Source: Lachnospiraceae bacterium (GTDB taxonomy: Bacteria; Bacillota; Clostridia; Lachnospirales; Lachnospiraceae). Taken from it: 5,839 nucleotides of DNA. The stretch covers positions 1 through 5,839 of the forward strand of contig JAGDAL010000334.1 in the NCBI GenBank assembly GCA_017959525.1, read 5' to 3'. A program made the position numbers and the translations under genes. Shown here in pieces: positions 5,816 to 5,839 of this stretch (its first letter is position 1; every line of letters starts with the position of its first letter). The notes beneath the pieces were generated by a model. It saw nothing but the letters and a program-made list of their open reading frames with translations. It was not told the DNA's origin and did not search any database.

Positions 5816-5827
5816 AAAGCCTGCCCC
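5816..5827 (+). repeat. 12-nt direct repeat, right copy
   Basis: Identical to 5547-5558 and lying 29 nt outside the right arm of the foldback element. The sequences diverge immediately after the 12 nt. It may be the start of a second, different element that runs out of the window. Confidence 0.7.
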
Positions 5828-5839
5828 ACGACTGCTTTC

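Noticed and set aside
5540..5839. CRISPR array, tRNA or integron attC site in the right intergenic region
   Set aside because: There are no regularly spaced repeats, no cloverleaf with a CCA-type acceptor, and no attC core-site pair; the signal is one nested foldback.

Overview
The window looks like chromosomal DNA from a Gram-positive anaerobe of the Clostridia, most likely Lachnospiraceae-like. The grounds are strong AGGAGG-type ribosome binding sites, sigma-A-like promoters, a lipobox lipoprotein with a Thr/Glu-rich linker, a DUF4173-type membrane protein, a Cys-bearing XRE-type regulator and a membrane Cache-GGDEF enzyme. The taxon is inferred from style and was not searched.

Layout. (1) 2-835, plus strand: the C-terminal part of a DUF4173-like polytopic membrane protein, probably cut by the left edge. 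(2) 2426-809, minus strand: a two-gene operon of an XRE-like regulator with a C-x3-C-x3-C cluster, followed 4 nt later by an SLC13/ArsB-type permease whose 3' end overlaps the DUF4173 gene by 27 bp. (3) 2427-2602: a divergent intergenic region with a perfect 21-bp inverted repeat wedged between the leftward and rightward promoters. (4) 2603-3529, plus: a secreted lipoprotein of unknown function. (5) 3651-4058, plus: a short flavodoxin-like protein with its own promoter and a good intrinsic terminator. (6) 4148-5500, plus: a two-TM Cache-like sensor diguanylate cyclase, followed by an intrinsic terminator. (7) 5539-5839: no gene. It holds a foldback element of about 234 nt with imperfect long arms and three internal hairpins, plus a 12-nt direct repeat (5547-5558 and 5816-5827).

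The genes do not form one pathway. The clearest functional unit is the regulator-permease operon, in which the regulator probably controls the permease gene. The lipoprotein, flavodoxin and cyclase genes all run rightward but each has its own promoter-like signal, and the last two are separated by a terminator.

I found no convincing new multi-gene system. The most unusual material is non-coding: the perfect palindrome between divergent promoters, the large foldback element at the right end, and the possibility that rightward transcription from the DUF4173 gene runs antisense through the regulator-permease operon as far as the palindrome.
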